DNA of 64,000 bases from Burkholderiaceae bacterium (GTDB taxonomy: Bacteria > Pseudomonadota > Gammaproteobacteria > Burkholderiales > Burkholderiaceae_C): assembly GCA_024235955.1 (NCBI GenBank), contig JACKLJ010000003.1, positions 248,001-312,000 of the forward strand, written 5' to 3'. Below, piece after piece: positions 30,727 through 38,553 of this stretch. The notes beneath the pieces are model-generated. The model did no database searches and had not been told where the DNA came from. It saw only the letters and a program-made list of their open reading frames with translations. Numbering within the stretch: position 1 is the first letter of the stretch; every line of letters begins with the position of its first letter. Both the position numbers and the translations under genes were made by a program.

Positions 30727-31527
30727 ATGGACGTGAATCTGGAGAAGCAGGGCGCCGTCACCGTGGTCACGCTGGCACGGCCCGACGTGCGCAACGCGGT
30801 CGACAGCGCCACCGCCCGGGCCCTGCACGCGGCTTTCATCGAATTCGAGCGCGACGACACCGCACGGGTGGCGGTGCTGCACGGCGCGCACGGCCATTTC
30901 TGCGCCGGCTGGGATCTGAAATCCGGGGCCGAGATGGCGACTTCGCAGTCGTCCAGCGTCGAGGGCTTGCTATCGAACCTGAACTACACGCCCGAGGCGG
31001 CCGAGCCGCTCGGCCCCATGGGCCCCAGCCGCCTGCTGCTGTCCAAGCCGGTGATCGCCGCCGTGGCCGGCGCGGCGGTGGCGGGCGGCATGGAGCTGGC
31101 GCTGTGGTGCGACCTGCGGGTGATGGAGGCCGATGCCTACTTCGGCATCTTCTGTCGGCGCTTCGGCGTGCCGCTGATCGACGGCGGCACCGTGCGCTTG
31201 CCGCGGCTGATCGGCCAGAGCCGGGCGCTGGACCTGATCCTCACCGGCCGCCGGGTCGACGCCGACGAGGCGCTGGCCATCGGCCTGGCCAACCGCGTGG
31301 TGCTGACCGGCCAGGCGCGCGCCGCTGCCGTCGAACTGGCGCAGCAGATCGCCGCCTTTCCGCAGGCGACGATGCGGGCTGACCGGCTAAGTGTGCTGCG
31401 CCAGTGGGACTGGCCGCTGCCCGAGGCCATGCACCAGGAATGGGCGGCCGGGCGCGAACGCCTGCAGGACGCACTGGAAGGCGCCACCCGCTTCGCCGCT
31501 GGCGACGGGCGCCACGGCCGCTTCTGA
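30727..31527 (+). CDS. Crotonase-family enoyl-CoA hydratase/isomerase
   Basis: 266 residues from ATG 30727 behind AAGGAG. The crotonase fold is clear: RPDVRNAVDSAT, the oxyanion-hole segment HFCAGWDLKSGAE and PVIAAVAGAAVAGGMELALWCDLRVM. The region that holds the two catalytic glutamates of enoyl-CoA hydratase reads FGIFCRRFGVPLIDGGTVRL, with neither glutamate in place. Many uncharacterised crotonases share this FCRRFGVPLIDGG sequence, so it is a real subfamily whose reaction may differ from hydration. It is divergent from livH and followed by a thiolase under TetR-type control, so it belongs to the acyl-CoA block but probably as its own unit. Confidence 0.85.
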   Translation: MDVNLEKQGAVTVVTLARPDVRNAVDSATARALHAAFIEFERDDTARVAVLHGAHGHFCAGWDLKSGAEMATSQSSSVEGLLSNLNYTPEAAEPLGPMGPSRLLLSKPVIAAVAGAAVAGGMELALWCDLRVMEADAYFGIFCRRFGVPLIDGGTVRLPRLIGQSRALDLILTGRRVDADEALAIGLANRVVLTGQARAAAVELAQQIAAFPQATMRADRLSVLRQWDWPLPEAMHQEWAAGRERLQDALEGATRFAAGDGRHGRF

Positions 31528-31574
31528 TGCGCCGGTCAGGCGCCCGGCTGTCGTTCAGCGGACAGCTGGCCACA

Positions 31575-31612
31575 ATTTTTACCAAGCAATCGCTCGGCAA
31601 AATGCCTATACT
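31575..31612 (+). promoter_or_regulatory. Second TetR-type operator, before the thiolase gene
   Basis: ATTTTTACCAAGC (31575-31587), AATC centre, GCTCGGCAAAAT (31592-31603): the same 4-base centre and nearly the same arms as the operator at 13551-13582. A TATACT -10 box (31607-31612) follows at once, so a bound repressor would block the promoter. The likely regulator is the TetR protein at 13.6 kb. Confidence 0.7.
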
Positions 31613-31645
31613 CACGGTTCCCCGTCCCATGCAAGGAGACATCCC

Positions 31646-32851
31646 ATGACCGAAGCCTATGTGTTCGACGCCGTGCGCACCCCCCGCGGCAAGGGCAAGA
31701 AGGACGGCAGCCTGCACGAGGTCAAGCCCGTCGATCTGCTGGCCGGCACCCTGGAGGCGCTGCGCACCCGTAACGATTTCGACACCGCCACCGTGGATGA
31801 CGTGGTGATGGGCGTGGTCTCGCCCATCGGCGAGCAGGGCTCGGTGATCGCCAAGGTGGCGGCGCTCAAGGCCGGCTGGGACTGGCAGTGCGCCGGCGTG
31901 CAGCTCAACCGCTTCTGCGCTTCCGGCCTGGAAGCGGTCAACATGGCGGCGCAGAAGGTGCGGAGCGGCTGGGAAGACCTGGTGGTGGCCGGTGGCGTGG
32001 AGAGCATGAGCCGCGTGCCGATCGGCTCCGACGGCGGCGCCTGGGCACAGGACCCGGCCACCAACAGCGCCACCGATTTCGTGCCCCAGGGCGTGGGCGC
32101 AGACCTGATCGCCACGCTGGAAGGCTTTGCGCGCGAAGACGTGGACGGCTTCGCGGTCGAATCGCAGAAGCGCGCCGCCCGGGCGCGCGAGGGCGGTTTC
32201 TTCGCCGGCTCCGTGGTGCCGGTGAAGGACTTCCTGGGCCAGGCCATCTTGGAAGAAGACGAGTTCATCAAGCCGCGCACCACGCTGGAGGCGTTGGCGG
32301 GGCTGCGGCCTTCGTTCGAGCAGCTGGGCGCCATGGGCTTCGACGCCGTGGCCATCGGCCGCTACCCGCAGGTGGAGCGCATCCACCACGTGCACCACGC
32401 GGGCAACTCGTCCGGCATCGTGGATGGCGCGGCGGCGGTGCTGGTGGGCAACGAGGCGGCGGCCAAGGCGCACGGCTTCACGCCGCGCGCGCGCATCGTG
32501 GCCACGGCGCTGTCGGGAGCGGACCCGACCATCATGCTCACCGGCCCCATGCCCGCCACGCGCAAGGCGCTGGCCAAGGCCGGCCTGACGATCGACCAGA
32601 TCGACCTGTTCGAGGTCAACGAAGCCTTCGCCGCCGTGCCGATGAAGTTCATGAAGGAATTTGGCGTGCCGCACGAGAAGGTCAACGTCAACGGCGGTGC
32701 CATCGCCATGGGGCACCCGCTGGGGGCCACCGGCGCCATGATCCTGGGCACGCTGATCGACGAGCTGCACCGCCGCCAGCTGCGCTACGGCCTGGCCACG
32801 CTGTGCGTGGGCGGGGGCATGGGGATCGCGACGATCGTGGAGAGGGTGTGA
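31646..32851 (+). CDS. Acetyl-CoA C-acyltransferase (thiolase)
   Basis: 401 residues from ATG 31646 behind AAGGAGAC. It cleaves 3-ketoacyl-CoA with CoA in the last step of beta-oxidation. The catalytic set is complete: the nucleophile Cys in LNRFCASGLEAVNMAAQKV, the GH motif in VNVNGGAIAMGHPLGATGA and the Cys in LATLCVGGGMGIA. The N-terminus AYVFDAVRTPRGKGKKDGSL fits degradative FadA/FadI-type thiolases. It lies directly behind the second TetR operator. A stop-proximal repeat and a dispersed repeat fill the gap to the FadB/FadJ-like gene, with which it would form a beta-oxidation pair. Confidence 0.93.
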   Translation: MTEAYVFDAVRTPRGKGKKDGSLHEVKPVDLLAGTLEALRTRNDFDTATVDDVVMGVVSPIGEQGSVIAKVAALKAGWDWQCAGVQLNRFCASGLEAVNMAAQKVRSGWEDLVVAGGVESMSRVPIGSDGGAWAQDPATNSATDFVPQGVGADLIATLEGFAREDVDGFAVESQKRAARAREGGFFAGSVVPVKDFLGQAILEEDEFIKPRTTLEALAGLRPSFEQLGAMGFDAVAIGRYPQVERIHHVHHAGNSSGIVDGAAAVLVGNEAAAKAHGFTPRARIVATALSGADPTIMLTGPMPATRKALAKAGLTIDQIDLFEVNEAFAAVPMKFMKEFGVPHEKVNVNGGAIAMGHPLGATGAMILGTLIDELHRRQLRYGLATLCVGGGMGIATIVERV

Positions 32852-32972
32852 CTCCCCCTGAGTCGCCTGCGGCGCCTTCCCCCTCTCCGACGGGAGGGGG
32901 CAACGCCAATGCCCGGTGCAAGCCCGTGCATGACGTTCGCTGGTGTGGCTTGCTCCGCAGCCATTTGTTTTA
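32852..32972 (+). repeat. Stop-proximal hairpin element
   Basis: It starts at the thiolase stop: CTCCCCCTGAGTCGCC, then GCGCCTTCCCCCTCTCC and GGGAGGGGGCAACGCC, then GCCCGGTGCAAGCCCG, ending in GGCTTGCTCCGCAGCCATTT. It has the same order and orientation as the copy at 18000-18150. Confidence 0.8.
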
Positions 32973-33030
32973 TTGACCAAATCGGCCTCTAGCCCTTGAT
33001 GGACGGGCGCAGGCAGCTATCAGAACAATA
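32973..33030 (+). repeat. Dispersed 60-bp element, core GCGCAGGCAGCTAT
   Basis: ACCAAATCGGCCTCTAGCCC, then the core at 33007-33020, 16 bases before the next ATG and in its orientation. Confidence 0.8.
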
Positions 33031-33036
33031 GAAACC

Positions 33037-35196
33037 ATGCAACTCAAGACCTTGCGTTATGACGTCGCTGACGAGCCCGTGGGGCGCGTCGCCACCATCA
33101 CCTTCGACGAGCAGGGCTCGCCCGTCAACACCATGTGCCTGCAATGGCAGGACGACCTGCAGGCCGTGACCGAGCAGGTGCTGAAGGACAAGGACCAGCT
33201 CAAGGGCCTGATCCTGGCTTCGGCCAAGAAGACCTTCTTCGCCGGCGCCGACCTGAAGGGCGTGATGCGGATGACCGAGGCCGACGCGCCGCGCGTCTAC
33301 GCCGAGATCGAGCGCATCAAGAAGAACTTCCGCACGCTGGAGACGCTGGGCATCCCGGTGGTCAGCTGCATCAATGGCAGCGCCCTGGGCGGTGGCATGG
33401 AGACGGCGCTGGTGGGCCACCACCGCATCGCGGTCGACGATCCCAGGCTGCAGCTCGGGCTGCCAGAGCTGACGCTGGGGCTGATCCCCGGCGGCACCGG
33501 TATCACCAAGTTCACCCGCCTGCTGGGCCTGATGGGCGCGCAGCCCTACATCATGGAAAGCCGGCTGTTCGGCCCCCACGAGGCGCTGAAGATCGGCGTG
33601 GTGCACGAGCTGGTGGGCAGCGAGGGTGACCTGCGCCCGCGCGCCTTGGCCTGGATCGCCGAGCACCCGCAGGCTCAGCATTTGTGGGATGCCAAGGATT
33701 ACAGGATGCCCGGCGGCACGCCGGCCAACCCGAAGATCGCCGGTGCGCTGACCGTGGCGCCGGCCATGCTGAAGATGAAGACGCGCGGGCGCTACCCGGC
33801 CCCCGAGGCCGCGCTGGCCGCCATGGCGGAAGGCGCGCAGGTGGACTACGACACCGCCACGCGCATCGAAAGCCGTTACCTCGCCAGCCTGATGGCCGGG
33901 CCGGTGGCGAAGAACATGGTCAACACCTTCTTCTTCAACCTGAACGCCATCAAGGCCGGCCAGTCGCGGCCCAGGGACGTCCCGCGCTTCAAGCCGCAGA
34001 AGGTGGGCATCCTGGGCGCCGGCATGATGGGTGCCGGCATCGCCTACGCGCAGGCCAGCCGCGGCATCGCCACGGTGCTGAAGGATGTGTCGCCGGACAA
34101 GGCCGAGCACGGCAAGGCCTACAGCCGCAAGATCACGCAGCCGCGGGTCGAAAAGGGCCGCATGAACCCGCACGACCAGCAGGCGCTGCTGAACCGCATC
34201 ACGCCCACCGCCGACGCGGCCGCACTGAAGGGGTGCGATCTCATCATCGAGGCCGTGTTCGAGCAGCGTGACCTGAAGGCGCAGGTCACGAAGGAAGCCG
34301 AACCCATGCTGGCCGAGGGCGGCTTCTTTGCCAGCAACACCTCCACCCTGCCCATCAGCGGGCTGGCTCAGGCCAGCGGCCGGCCTGAGAAGTTCGTCGG
34401 TATCCACTTCTTCAGCCCGGTGGACAAAATGAAGCTGGTGGAGATCATCCGCGGCCGGCAGACCGACGACGAGACCGTGGCACGCGCCTACGACTACGTG
34501 CAGGCGCTGGGCAAGCTCCCGATCGTGGTGAACGATGCGCGCGGCTTCTACACCAGCCGCACCTTCGGCACCTACGTGATGGAAGGCGCGGCCATGCTGG
34601 GCGAGGGCATTCCGGCGGCGGTGATCGAGAACGCCGCCGTACAGATCGGTCTACCGGTGGGCCCGCTGGCGGTGCTGGACGAGACCGCGCTGTCGCTGTC
34701 CGTCCACGTGCTGGACCAGACCCGTGCCGACTTCGCCGCCGAAGGCAAGACCTACCAGGCCACGCCGGGCGAGTTGCTGGTCGAGCGCATGGTCAAGGAG
34801 CTCAAGCGCTACGGCCGCGCGGCCGGTGGCGGCTTCTACGACTACCCGGCCGGCGAGAAGAAACACCTGTGGCCCGAGCTCAAGACGCTGTTCGAGAAGC
34901 CGGGCGTCAGCTGGACCGTGCAGGACATCCAGGACCGCCTGCTCTACCGGCAGTCGGTCGAGACCGCGCGCTGCCTGGCCGAGAACGTGCTCACCAGCGT
35001 GCACGACGCCAACATCGGCAGCATCTTCGGCATCGGCTTTCCGGCCTGGACGGGCGGTGCCATGCAGTTCGTGTACGGCCAGGGCATCGACAAGTTCGAG
35101 CAGCGCTGCGCCGAGCTGGCAGCAAAGTTTGGCGCGGGCTTTGCGCTGACGGATGAGGTGAAGGCCGCCATCCGCAAGCACCAGCCGCGTTATTGA
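33037..35196 (+). CDS. Multifunctional 3-hydroxyacyl-CoA dehydrogenase/enoyl-CoA hydratase
   Basis: 719 residues, the usual length of FadB/FadJ alpha chains. The N-terminal crotonase domain (1-190) has KKTFFAGADLKGVMRM and LPELTLGLIPGGTGIT with the catalytic glutamate positions kept. The central NAD-binding domain has KVGILGAGMMGAGIAYAQ, then SNTSTLPISGLA and FVGIHFFSPVDKMKLVEIIRG, which holds the catalytic His. Two C-terminal helical domains follow (NDARGFYTSR and FPAWTGGAMQFV). It hydrates 2-enoyl-CoA and oxidises the 3-hydroxy product for the upstream thiolase. No strong Shine-Dalgarno is seen; the leader is the dispersed repeat. It likely shares the thiolase transcript or has its own promoter in the 185-base gap. 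Confidence 0.93.
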   Translation: MQLKTLRYDVADEPVGRVATITFDEQGSPVNTMCLQWQDDLQAVTEQVLKDKDQLKGLILASAKKTFFAGADLKGVMRMTEADAPRVYAEIERIKKNFRTLETLGIPVVSCINGSALGGGMETALVGHHRIAVDDPRLQLGLPELTLGLIPGGTGITKFTRLLGLMGAQPYIMESRLFGPHEALKIGVVHELVGSEGDLRPRALAWIAEHPQAQHLWDAKDYRMPGGTPANPKIAGALTVAPAMLKMKTRGRYPAPEAALAAMAEGAQVDYDTATRIESRYLASLMAGPVAKNMVNTFFFNLNAIKAGQSRPRDVPRFKPQKVGILGAGMMGAGIAYAQASRGIATVLKDVSPDKAEHGKAYSRKITQPRVEKGRMNPHDQQALLNRITPTADAAALKGCDLIIEAVFEQRDLKAQVTKEAEPMLAEGGFFASNTSTLPISGLAQASGRPEKFVGIHFFSPVDKMKLVEIIRGRQTDDETVARAYDYVQALGKLPIVVNDARGFYTSRTFGTYVMEGAAMLGEGIPAAVIENAAVQIGLPVGPLAVLDETALSLSVHVLDQTRADFAAEGKTYQATPGELLVERMVKELKRYGRAAGGGFYDYPAGEKKHLWPELKTLFEKPGVSWTVQDIQDRLLYRQSVETARCLAENVLTSVHDANIGSIFGIGFPAWTGGAMQFVYGQGIDKFEQRCAELAAKFGAGFALTDEVKAAIRKHQPRY

Positions 35197-35221
35197 GCAC
35201 CGCGGGCGCTGCCGCGCTGCG

Positions 35222-36430
35222 TCACTCGTGGCGCAGCGCCTCGATCGGGTCCAGACGCGCCGCGCGGCGCGCCGGAAAGTAGCCGAACAGCACGCCGATA
35301 CCGGCCGAGAACACGAAGGACAGCAGGTTGGTGCCGGGCTGGAACACATAGGGCACCTGCATCAGCCGCGCCAGGCCGATGGAGGCGCCGGTGGCCAGCA
35401 CGATGCCGATCAGCCCGCCCAGGCTGGCCAGCACCACGGCCTCGATCAGGAACTGCATCAGCACCTCGCGTTCCAGCGCGCCGATGGCCAGGCGCAGGCC
35501 GATCTCGCGCGTGCGCTCGGTCACGCTCACCAGCATGATGTTCATCACCCCGATGCCGCCCACCAGCAGGCTGACGGCCGCCACCGCGCCCAGCAGCATG
35601 GTCATCACCTTGGTGGTGCCCGACAGCGTGTCGGCCAATTGCTTGGTATCGAGCACGTTGAAGTTGTCGTCGTCGCTGCTGGAGAGCTTGCGCAGCTCGC
35701 GCAGCAGCTGGGTCAGCGCGGATTTGATGCGGTTGGTGTCGCTGGCCGGATCGACCGAGACCAGCAAGGTGTTGACGTTGGTGTTGCCCGTCACCCGGCG
35801 CTGCAGGGTCTTGAGCGGCATCAGCACCACTTCGTCCTGGTCGTTGCCGAACGAGCCCTGGCCCTTGCTCTTGAACAGCCCGATGACCTGACACGGCATC
35901 TGCTTGACGCGCAGCTGCTGGCCGATCGGATCGCCGCCGCCGTAGAGCTGGCGCTGGATGGTGGTGCCGATGATGCACACCGCCGCACCGGCACGCAGTT
36001 CGGCGTCGGTGAAGGTGCGGCCGGCGGCCAGCTCCCAGTTGCCGGTCTCCAGCCAGGCGTTGGTGGAGCCGACCACGCTGCTGCTCCAGTTCTGCCCGCC
36101 CGCCACCAGGGTGACGGAGGAACGCGCTTCCGGCGCCACGGCGGTAATGCCGGAGATCTGCGTGGCGATCAGGTCGGCATCGGTGTCCTTGAACGAAGGC
36201 GCCGTGCTGCCGCCGCTGCCGGGCCCCATGCGCTGGCCGGGCCGGATCATCAGCAGGTTCGTGCCCAGGCTGGAAATCTGGTTCTGCACCGCCTGCGTGG
36301 CCCCGCTGCCCAGGGTGACCATGGTGATCACGGCCGATACGCCGATCACGATGCCCAGGACCGTGAGGAAGGAGCGCAGCAGGTTGCGCCGGATGGAGCG
36401 CAGCGCCAGGATCAGCGTGTTCCAGAGCAT
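35222..36430 (-). CDS. MacB-like ABC transporter permease
   Basis: 402 residues with the MacB/FtsX plan: one N-terminal membrane span (LLRSFLTVLGIVIGVSAVITMV), a periplasmic MacB-PCD domain (about 50-260), and three C-terminal spans (LLGAVAAVSLLVGGIGVMNIMLV, EAVVLASLGGLIGIVL, LLSFVFSAGIGVLFGYFPARRAARLDPIEALR). In MacAB-TolC the permease does not translocate substrate itself but drives it out through the outer-membrane channel by mechanotransmission. Here permease and ATPase are separate proteins, unlike fused E. coli MacB. The ATG overlaps the ATPase stop. It is the last gene of a four-gene operon. Confidence 0.92.
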   Translation of the reverse strand: MLWNTLILALRSIRRNLLRSFLTVLGIVIGVSAVITMVTLGSGATQAVQNQISSLGTNLLMIRPGQRMGPGSGGSTAPSFKDTDADLIATQISGITAVAPEARSSVTLVAGGQNWSSSVVGSTNAWLETGNWELAAGRTFTDAELRAGAAVCIIGTTIQRQLYGGGDPIGQQLRVKQMPCQVIGLFKSKGQGSFGNDQDEVVLMPLKTLQRRVTGNTNVNTLLVSVDPASDTNRIKSALTQLLRELRKLSSSDDDNFNVLDTKQLADTLSGTTKVMTMLLGAVAAVSLLVGGIGVMNIMLVSVTERTREIGLRLAIGALEREVLMQFLIEAVVLASLGGLIGIVLATGASIGLARLMQVPYVFQPGTNLLSFVFSAGIGVLFGYFPARRAARLDPIEALRHE

Positions 36431-37209
36431 CAGCGCGCCTTCGTCCCGGTGACTGCGGCGGCAGGCGCCGGCCGGAAGCTGCCCGGCTGCGCCGGGTTCG
36501 GGTTGCGCTCGTCGCTGGCCACCAGGCCGTCGACGAAGCGCACGATGCGGTGCGCGTAGGCCGCCATGTCGGGCTCGTGCGTCACCATGAGCACGGTGAT
36601 GCCCTGCTCGCTGTTCAGTCGGGCCAGCAACTCCATGATCTCGTGGCTGCGCTGGGTGTCCAGGTTGCCGGTGGGCTCGTCGGCCAGCAGCACGGCCGGC
36701 TCGGTGACGATGGCGCGCGCAATCGCCACGCGCTGCTGCTGCCCGCCGGAAAGCTCGGCCGGCGTGTGGTGCTCCCAGCCCTTCAGACCCACGGCTTCCA
36801 GCGCCCGGGCGGCTGCGGCGTGGCGCCGGGCGGCCGGCTCGCCGCGGTACAGCAGCGGCAGCTCCACGTTCTCCTGCGCACTGGTGCGGGCCAGCAGGTT
36901 GAAGCCCTGGAACACGAAACCGAAGTACCGGCGCCTCAGCCGCGCACGCTCGTCGCGCGACAGCGCTTCCACGTGCGCACCCATGAAAAGGTACTGCCCG
37001 CCGGTCGGCCGGTCCAGGCAGCCCAGCAGGTTCATGGCCGTGGACTTGCCCGAGCCGCTGGGCCCCATGATGGCGACGAACTCGCCGCGCCCGATGGCCA
37101 GGTCAACGCCCTTGAGCGCGAGGAAGGCGGTGGCGCCTTCCCCGTACGCCTTGGTGATGCCGCGCAGCTGGATCAGCGGCACGGGTTGCTGCGTGGCGTT
37201 GGTGTTCAT
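36430..37209 (-). CDS. MacB-like ABC transporter ATPase
   Basis: 259 residues from ATG 37209, which overlaps the adaptor stop (ATGA). A complete ATPase: Walker A GPSGSGKST, Q-loop FGFVFQGFNLL, signature LSGGQQQR, Walker B VLLADEPTGNLD and H-loop MVTHEP. The LolD/MacB/FtsE subgroup is shown by LIQLRGITKAYGEGATAFLALKGVDL. It powers the permease of the next gene. The Pro/Ala-rich C-terminal 25 residues are an extension. A much longer reading frame running upstream is a shadow of the adaptor gene. Confidence 0.92.
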   Translation of the reverse strand: MNTNATQQPVPLIQLRGITKAYGEGATAFLALKGVDLAIGRGEFVAIMGPSGSGKSTAMNLLGCLDRPTGGQYLFMGAHVEALSRDERARLRRRYFGFVFQGFNLLARTSAQENVELPLLYRGEPAARRHAAAARALEAVGLKGWEHHTPAELSGGQQQRVAIARAIVTEPAVLLADEPTGNLDTQRSHEIMELLARLNSEQGITVLMVTHEPDMAAYAHRIVRFVDGLVASDERNPNPAQPGSFRPAPAAAVTGTKAR

Positions 37210-38546
37210 TGGCCCTGGTTGCTGGCGCGCTGGTCGGTGATGACCGCCATGCCCTCGCTGAGCCCGGCGCCGCTCACCTCGGTCTGGCGGCCGTTGGTGA
37301 TGCCGGTCTGCACGGTGAGGGCCGCCGGTTGCCGGTCCTTCAGCACCCAGACCTTGCCCGCCTGGCCCGAAGCCTGTGCACCTTGCGTGCCAGCGTCGCG
37401 CGGGCGTCGTGGTGTTGCGCTCGGGGGTCTGGGCATCATGCGCGACACCAGGCTGCCGCCGCTTTCCGCCGCCTGTGGTTGATCGGCCTGGGTGCTGGCC
37501 GGGGTGAAGCGCAAGGCCGTGTTGGGCACCAGCAGCACGCTTTTGCGTTCGGTGGCGGTGATGGTGGCGGTGGCCGTCATGCCAGGGCGCAGGCTGAGGT
37601 CGGCGTTGTCCACGTTCAGGTTGGTGGTGTAGGTGACGACGTTGTTGGTGGTGGTCGAGCCATAGGACACGCGATCGACCTGCGCCGGGTAGTGGCGCGA
37701 CGGGTAGGCGCTGACGGTGAAGCTCGCGACCTGCCCCTTCTGCACGGAGCCGACGTCGGCCTCGTCCACGCTGGCTTCCAGCGTGAGGTGGTGCAGGTCC
37801 TCGCCCACGGTGAACAGCGTGACCGCCTGCAGCGACGCGGCCACCGCATTGCCCGGATCGACCGAGCGCGCCAGCACTACGCCGTCGATGGGCGCGCGGA
37901 TCGAGGCCTTGGACAGGTTGGTTTCGTCGGTGGACAGGGTGGCCCGCGCCTGCGTCACCTGGGCGCGCGTGTTGTCCGCGTTGGCAATGGCGCGCGCCAG
38001 CGTGGCGCGGGCCGTGTCCAGCTCGGTGGCGGAAGGCACCCGCCCGCCGGACAGGCGTGCCACTTCTTCGTAGCGGCCGAGCGTGGCCCGCGCCTCGCGC
38101 ACCGTGGCCTCGTTCTGCGTCAGCGCGGCCTGCGCCGCCACCAGCGCGGCGCGCGAGCGGTTCACCGTGTCCTGGAACTTGGAGCGATCCAGCTCGACCA
38201 TCACCTGGCCCTTGGTCACCTGGTCGTTCACGTCCACCAGCACGCGGTTCACGGTGCCCGACAGTTCGCTGCCCACCGCCACCGAGCGCGTTGGCTTGAG
38301 CGTGCCGTTGGCTGTCACGGTCAGCGTGATGTCGCCGCGCTCGACCGGCGTCGTCACGTAGACCGGCGCCTGGCGTTCGGCCTGGCGGCCACTCCACCAC
38401 CACAGTGCCGCGCCGCCCGCCAGCAGCAGTGCCAGGATGATCCATGGCGTGGGGCGCCGCCACCACGCGGGCGGACGGTCGGCGCCCAGCAATTGGCCGA
38501 TGTCGGCCGGCGGTGGGGTGGACGGGGCGTTGACGGGTTCGGTCAT
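37206..38546 (-). CDS. Periplasmic adaptor (MacA-like membrane-fusion protein)
   Basis: 446 residues. A short cytosolic head, one membrane span (PWIILALLLAGGAALWWWSG), then the adaptor plan: lipoyl half TLTVTANGTLKPTRSVAVGSELSG, an Ala-rich alpha-helical hairpin (about 100-200), the second lipoyl half KASIRAPIDGVVLARSVDPG, a beta-barrel and a membrane-proximal domain. It links the MacB-like pair to the outer-membrane channel. MacAB-type pumps move macrolides, siderophores, lipopeptides or protoporphyrin; no evidence here picks one. It sits between the channel gene (7 bases away) and the ATPase (overlap). Confidence 0.92.
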   Translation of the reverse strand: MTEPVNAPSTPPPADIGQLLGADRPPAWWRRPTPWIILALLLAGGAALWWWSGRQAERQAPVYVTTPVERGDITLTVTANGTLKPTRSVAVGSELSGTVNRVLVDVNDQVTKGQVMVELDRSKFQDTVNRSRAALVAAQAALTQNEATVREARATLGRYEEVARLSGGRVPSATELDTARATLARAIANADNTRAQVTQARATLSTDETNLSKASIRAPIDGVVLARSVDPGNAVAASLQAVTLFTVGEDLHHLTLEASVDEADVGSVQKGQVASFTVSAYPSRHYPAQVDRVSYGSTTTNNVVTYTTNLNVDNADLSLRPGMTATATITATERKSVLLVPNTALRFTPASTQADQPQAAESGGSLVSRMMPRPPSATPRRPRDAGTQGAQASGQAGKVWVLKDRQPAALTVQTGITNGRQTEVSGAGLSEGMAVITDQRASNQGQ

Positions 38547-38553
38547 GGCGGTC

